From Paenibacillus agaridevorans (GTDB taxonomy: Bacteria; Bacillota; Bacilli; Paenibacillales; Paenibacillaceae), in NCBI RefSeq assembly GCF_003112455.1, contig NZ_BDQX01000108.1, positions 20,612-84,611 of the forward strand: DNA of 64,000 bases, in the 5' to 3' direction. Both the position numbers and the translations under genes were made by a program. Of the stretch, positions 61,401-64,000 are shown in pieces (position 1 is the first letter of the stretch; every line of letters begins with the position of its first letter). Below the pieces are notes generated by a model. That model worked only from the letters and a program-made list of their open reading frames with translations. It searched no databases and was not told the DNA's origin.

Positions 61401-63503
61401 TCAATCATCAGCACTATCGTGATCTTTTTTATTTTGTTCCCTGTTTTTCTTTTCTGCTTTTCTGCGTTCCTTTTCCTTCTTCTTATCGTCGCGATCCTTG
61501 TCTTTTTTCTTATCCTTGCCTTTTCCTTTCTCTTTATTTTTATCGCCCTGTTTTTCATTGTTGTCGTTTCGAATTTTCACATCTTTTTGCTTAAGGCCCT
61601 TCACAGCATGAAATGCGATGACCGGTTCACCTTCGAGCGCTTTGGCCATCAACGTCTGGAAGACGGATGCAGCTGCTTTGGAAGTGGTCGTCAAGTAATG
61701 GTCGCTGTCCGTTTTGTCATAGCCGAGCCAGACGGCGCCGACAAGCTGCGGCGTAAAGCCGACGAACCAATTGTCCTTGATTCCGCCATCTGTTCCGGGC
61801 ATCCCGGTCGTTCCTGTCTTGCCAGCGACAGGCCTTCCGGGAAGCGATGCTGCCTGGCCAGAGCCTTCACGCACAACGCCCTCCAGCATCGCGGTTAGGG
61901 TACGGGCGACTTCCGGTTCAATCACCTTCACAGGCGCTTGTTGGGTGGCGTCTGCAAGAACAATACCGTCAGCGGACTCGATGCGCACGATCGTATGGGC
62001 CGGCATGCGGGAGCCGTCGCTTGCAAACGTTCCGAACGCTTCTGCCATTTCAAGCGGCGAAACGCCCTCCTGCAGGCCGCCGAGCGCAAGACCTAGCGTA
62101 CGGTCGCCATCCTTCAGTTCCAATCCGAATCGTGCGGAGGCGTCCATACCTGCGTCGATTCCGATCTCATGGAGCAGCTTGACCGCCGGAATATTGTACG
62201 AATGTACCAGCGATTCGTATAAGGATACTTCGCCGTAGTAACGTCCGGTGACATTTTTGGGCCGGTAGCCGCCGAAGTCTACCGGTTCATCGACAACGGT
62301 ATCGCTTGGCTTGTAGCCTCGCTCCAGTGCCGGCGCATAAACGGCGATCGGTTTCATTGCGGAGCCCGGCTGCCGTTTCAACTGCGATGCGCGGTTGAAG
62401 CCACGGAACGGCTGATTGCCGCGCCCGCCGATTAACGCCCGAATCCCCCCGTCCCTTGGATCGACCAACACTGCGCCGCTCTGAATGAGCTGATCCGATT
62501 TGCTTTCCGGGAACAGCGACTCGTCAGCATATACACTTTCCGCAGCTTGCTGCATGCCCGTATCCAGCGCGGTATAAATATGTAGCCCGCCGTGTAATAC
62601 CTCGTTTTCCGTCAATCCGTATTGGACGACCGCTTCGCGAATCATTTGATCGACGTAATAGGGATATTTCATCGCCGACGTTTTGTCTGATTTGGCTACG
62701 GACAGCTTTATCGGCTCGCTAATGGCGATTTTATAATCGGCGGATGTGATTTTTCCTTGTTCCTCCATTAGACGAAGTACCAGATTTCGCCGCTCCTTCG
62801 CTTTCTCCGGATGTTTGTAAGGCGTAAGGGCGGATGGCGCTCGAATAAGACCTGCCAGTACAGCCGATTCCGAAAGCGTCAGCCTGTCAACAGTCTTGCC
62901 GAAATAGGTCTCGGCAGCCCGTTTTATTCCCCAGGCTCCTTCGCCAAAATAGATTTGATTGAGGTACATTTCCAGAATTTTTTGCTTGTCGTAGTTTTCT
63001 TCGATTTTTTTCGCTAACAGTACTTCGTTCCATTTGCGCATCCAAGTGCGCTCGTGGGACAAAAAGACGTTTTTGGCAAGCTGCTGCGTAATTGTACTCC
63101 CGCCTTGTGTGGTGCCGCCTGCCCTTATATTCGCATAAAACGCCCGGCCGATTGCCCGCGTATCCATCCCTTTATGATCGAAAAAACGCTTATCCTCTAC
63201 GGCCGTCACTGCATCGATTAGCGGCTTCGGCAGTATGCTGTATTCGACGGGGACGATTTCACTGCGTGACAGCCGCTCCACTTCTTTGCCGTTGCGGTCG
63301 TACAATATGGTTGCCGCCGGAAGCGGCTTGTCTAGTTCGCTGATATCTTGGGCGGCCACCAGCAGGCGGAATCCGCTCCAGCAGGCGATTGCTGTCACGG
63401 TGACTACGACGATCGATAGGATAAGCACCGAACGCCGGGATGGCTTTTTCCATATGCTAAACTTTTTCTTGGCATTTCTCGATTTGTTGATTGCTGGTTC
63501 CAT
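61401..63503 (-). CDS. Class A penicillin-binding protein (PBP1A-like)
   Basis: 700 residues. Short basic N-terminus, one TM helix (about 27-50), glycosyltransferase domain GT51 with the catalytic Glu in VTAVEDKRFFDHKG and GGSTITQQLAKN, then transpeptidase motifs SAMK (PGSAMKPI), SYN (VHSYNIP) and KTGTTG. Polymerises and cross-links peptidoglycan. The last ~65 residues after KQKDVKIRN are almost only K, D, E, R, N and Q, an unstructured highly charged extracellular tail. ATG 63503 follows ACAGGAGG. Confidence 0.96.
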   Translation of the reverse strand: MEPAINKSRNAKKKFSIWKKPSRRSVLILSIVVVTVTAIACWSGFRLLVAAQDISELDKPLPAATILYDRNGKEVERLSRSEIVPVEYSILPKPLIDAVTAVEDKRFFDHKGMDTRAIGRAFYANIRAGGTTQGGSTITQQLAKNVFLSHERTWMRKWNEVLLAKKIEENYDKQKILEMYLNQIYFGEGAWGIKRAAETYFGKTVDRLTLSESAVLAGLIRAPSALTPYKHPEKAKERRNLVLRLMEEQGKITSADYKIAISEPIKLSVAKSDKTSAMKYPYYVDQMIREAVVQYGLTENEVLHGGLHIYTALDTGMQQAAESVYADESLFPESKSDQLIQSGAVLVDPRDGGIRALIGGRGNQPFRGFNRASQLKRQPGSAMKPIAVYAPALERGYKPSDTVVDEPVDFGGYRPKNVTGRYYGEVSLYESLVHSYNIPAVKLLHEIGIDAGMDASARFGLELKDGDRTLGLALGGLQEGVSPLEMAEAFGTFASDGSRMPAHTIVRIESADGIVLADATQQAPVKVIEPEVARTLTAMLEGVVREGSGQAASLPGRPVAGKTGTTGMPGTDGGIKDNWFVGFTPQLVGAVWLGYDKTDSDHYLTTTSKAAASVFQTLMAKALEGEPVIAFHAVKGLKQKDVKIRNDNNEKQGDKNKEKGKGKDKKKDKDRDDKKKEKERRKAEKKNREQNKKDHDSADD

Positions 63504-63668
63504 TGCGATCCTCCTGTTGTTGCCTAAACGGTTACTACATATAAAGTATAATATTCGCAGCGACTTGCCGTTTTAAGTACGTCATACCGTAACCAGCCAC
63601 GATGAATTCCAACCGTCCCGCGGCTTGTTTGTTAGGGACTTGCTTCCAAATTATTAGTGCTGCCGCTA

Positions 63669-63710
63669 TTGACAAAACCAGCTACTACGTAATACTATGT
63701 AGAAGTAGTA
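63669..63710 (+). promoter_or_regulatory. Promoter and candidate operator of the PadR gene
   Basis: TTGACA (63669) and TACTAT (63693) with 18-bp spacing. Over the -10 lies a dyad CTACTACGTA...TATGTAGAAGTAG (63682-63708) with one mismatch in the inner arms, placed for autorepression. The rest of the gap 63504-63757 shows nothing more. Confidence 0.55.
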
Positions 63711-63757
63711 AGTGATACTTGATACCAGTTATACAGAATAGCAAAGGAATGATGAGG

Positions 63758-64000
63758 TTGGAAAACTTAACAGAACTGCTAAAAGGCGTGCTAGAGGGCT
63801 GCGTCCTTGAAATTATTAGCCGCAACGAAACGTACGGCTACGAAATCACGCGGCAGCTGAACGCTCTCGGCTTCCAGGATGTTGTGGAGGGAACGGTGTA
63901 TACGATCCTGATCCGGCTTGAAAAAAACAAACTTGTAGAGATCGCCAAGAAGCCCTCCGATATGGGGCCGCCGAGAAAGTTCTTCACGCTCAACGACGCG
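63758..64000 (+). CDS. PadR-family transcriptional regulator (3' end outside window)
   Basis: The visible 81 codons read ENLTELLKGVLEGCVLEII, then YGYEITRQLNALGF, EGTVYTILIRLEKNKLV and PPRKFFTLND: the complete PadR winged helix. TTG 63758 is favoured because it has AAAGGA and GATGAGG upstream at workable distance and matches the usual N-terminus; ATG 63749 and 63752 are in frame too. These regulators usually control an adjacent transporter or membrane protein. Confidence 0.88.
   Translation, partial: MENLTELLKGVLEGCVLEIISRNETYGYEITRQLNALGFQDVVEGTVYTILIRLEKNKLVEIAKKPSDMGPPRKFFTLNDA

Overview
The window looks like chromosome of a Paenibacillus-type, spore-forming Firmicute. Evidence: strong AGGAGG ribosome sites with many GTG/TTG starts, three-fold SLH cell-wall anchors on four very large secreted proteins, YesM/YesN-type two-component regulation next to LplABC-type ABC importers, an alpha/beta small acid-soluble spore protein, a gerA/gerB/gerC germination operon, and the polA-mutM-ytaF-coaE-nrdR neighbourhood familiar from bacilli. 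No phage, plasmid or intact transposase gene is visible.

Layout. (1) 1-3281: the 3' part of a GLUG-repeat/SLH surface protein, then a 3-hydroxyacyl-CoA dehydrogenase followed by a thiolase cut off after about 25 codons. (2) 3405-25193: a catabolic locus. YesM-like kinase and YesN-like AraC regulator; an enzyme operon (phosphotriesterase-like hydrolase, a degenerate and an intact amidohydrolase, a fucose/arabinose-isomerase-like protein, a creatinase-like M24 protein, an ASRT-like sensor/ligand-binding protein); an importer operon (lipoprotein, two permeases, SGNH esterase, unknown glycosidase-like protein); and a 1692-residue SLH surface protein with a glycosidase-like barrel. Four promoters in this locus share one operator-like block at fixed spacing from a TATAAT box, so the regulator probably controls itself and all three structural units. 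The substrate is probably an (acylated?) glycan fragment, but it cannot be named from sequence.

(3) 25210-28136: a GSDH/PQQ-type beta-propeller protein, a propeller-gene remnant, and two tandem DUF1259 genes. (4) 28192-38910: core genes polA, mutM, ytaF, coaE, a lytic transglycosylase, a spore SASP, nrdR, pstSCAB behind a Pho box, and tRNA-Ala(GGC). (5) 38911-44610: an accessory stretch behind the tRNA, with three copies of a structured non-coding repeat that end in copies of the tRNA 3' end plus a terminator; an SDR/TetR pair, two unknown proteins, and a TetR/SRPBCC unit with a broken VOC gene.

(6) 44783-53321: two large SLH surface proteins in one operon, a GH20 hexosaminidase and a DUF4855 protein. 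(7) 53322-55000: a graveyard of decayed sequence: another tRNA-tail repeat, a MITE-like element holding four 52-bp palindromic tandem repeats, a flavin monooxygenase fragment, a frameshifted Phd/YefM antitoxin and the first codons of its toxin. (8) 55010-64000: a BlaI/M56 (BlaR1-like) pair behind three operator-like repeats, a gerABC operon, a class A PBP with a charged tail, and the start of a PadR regulator.
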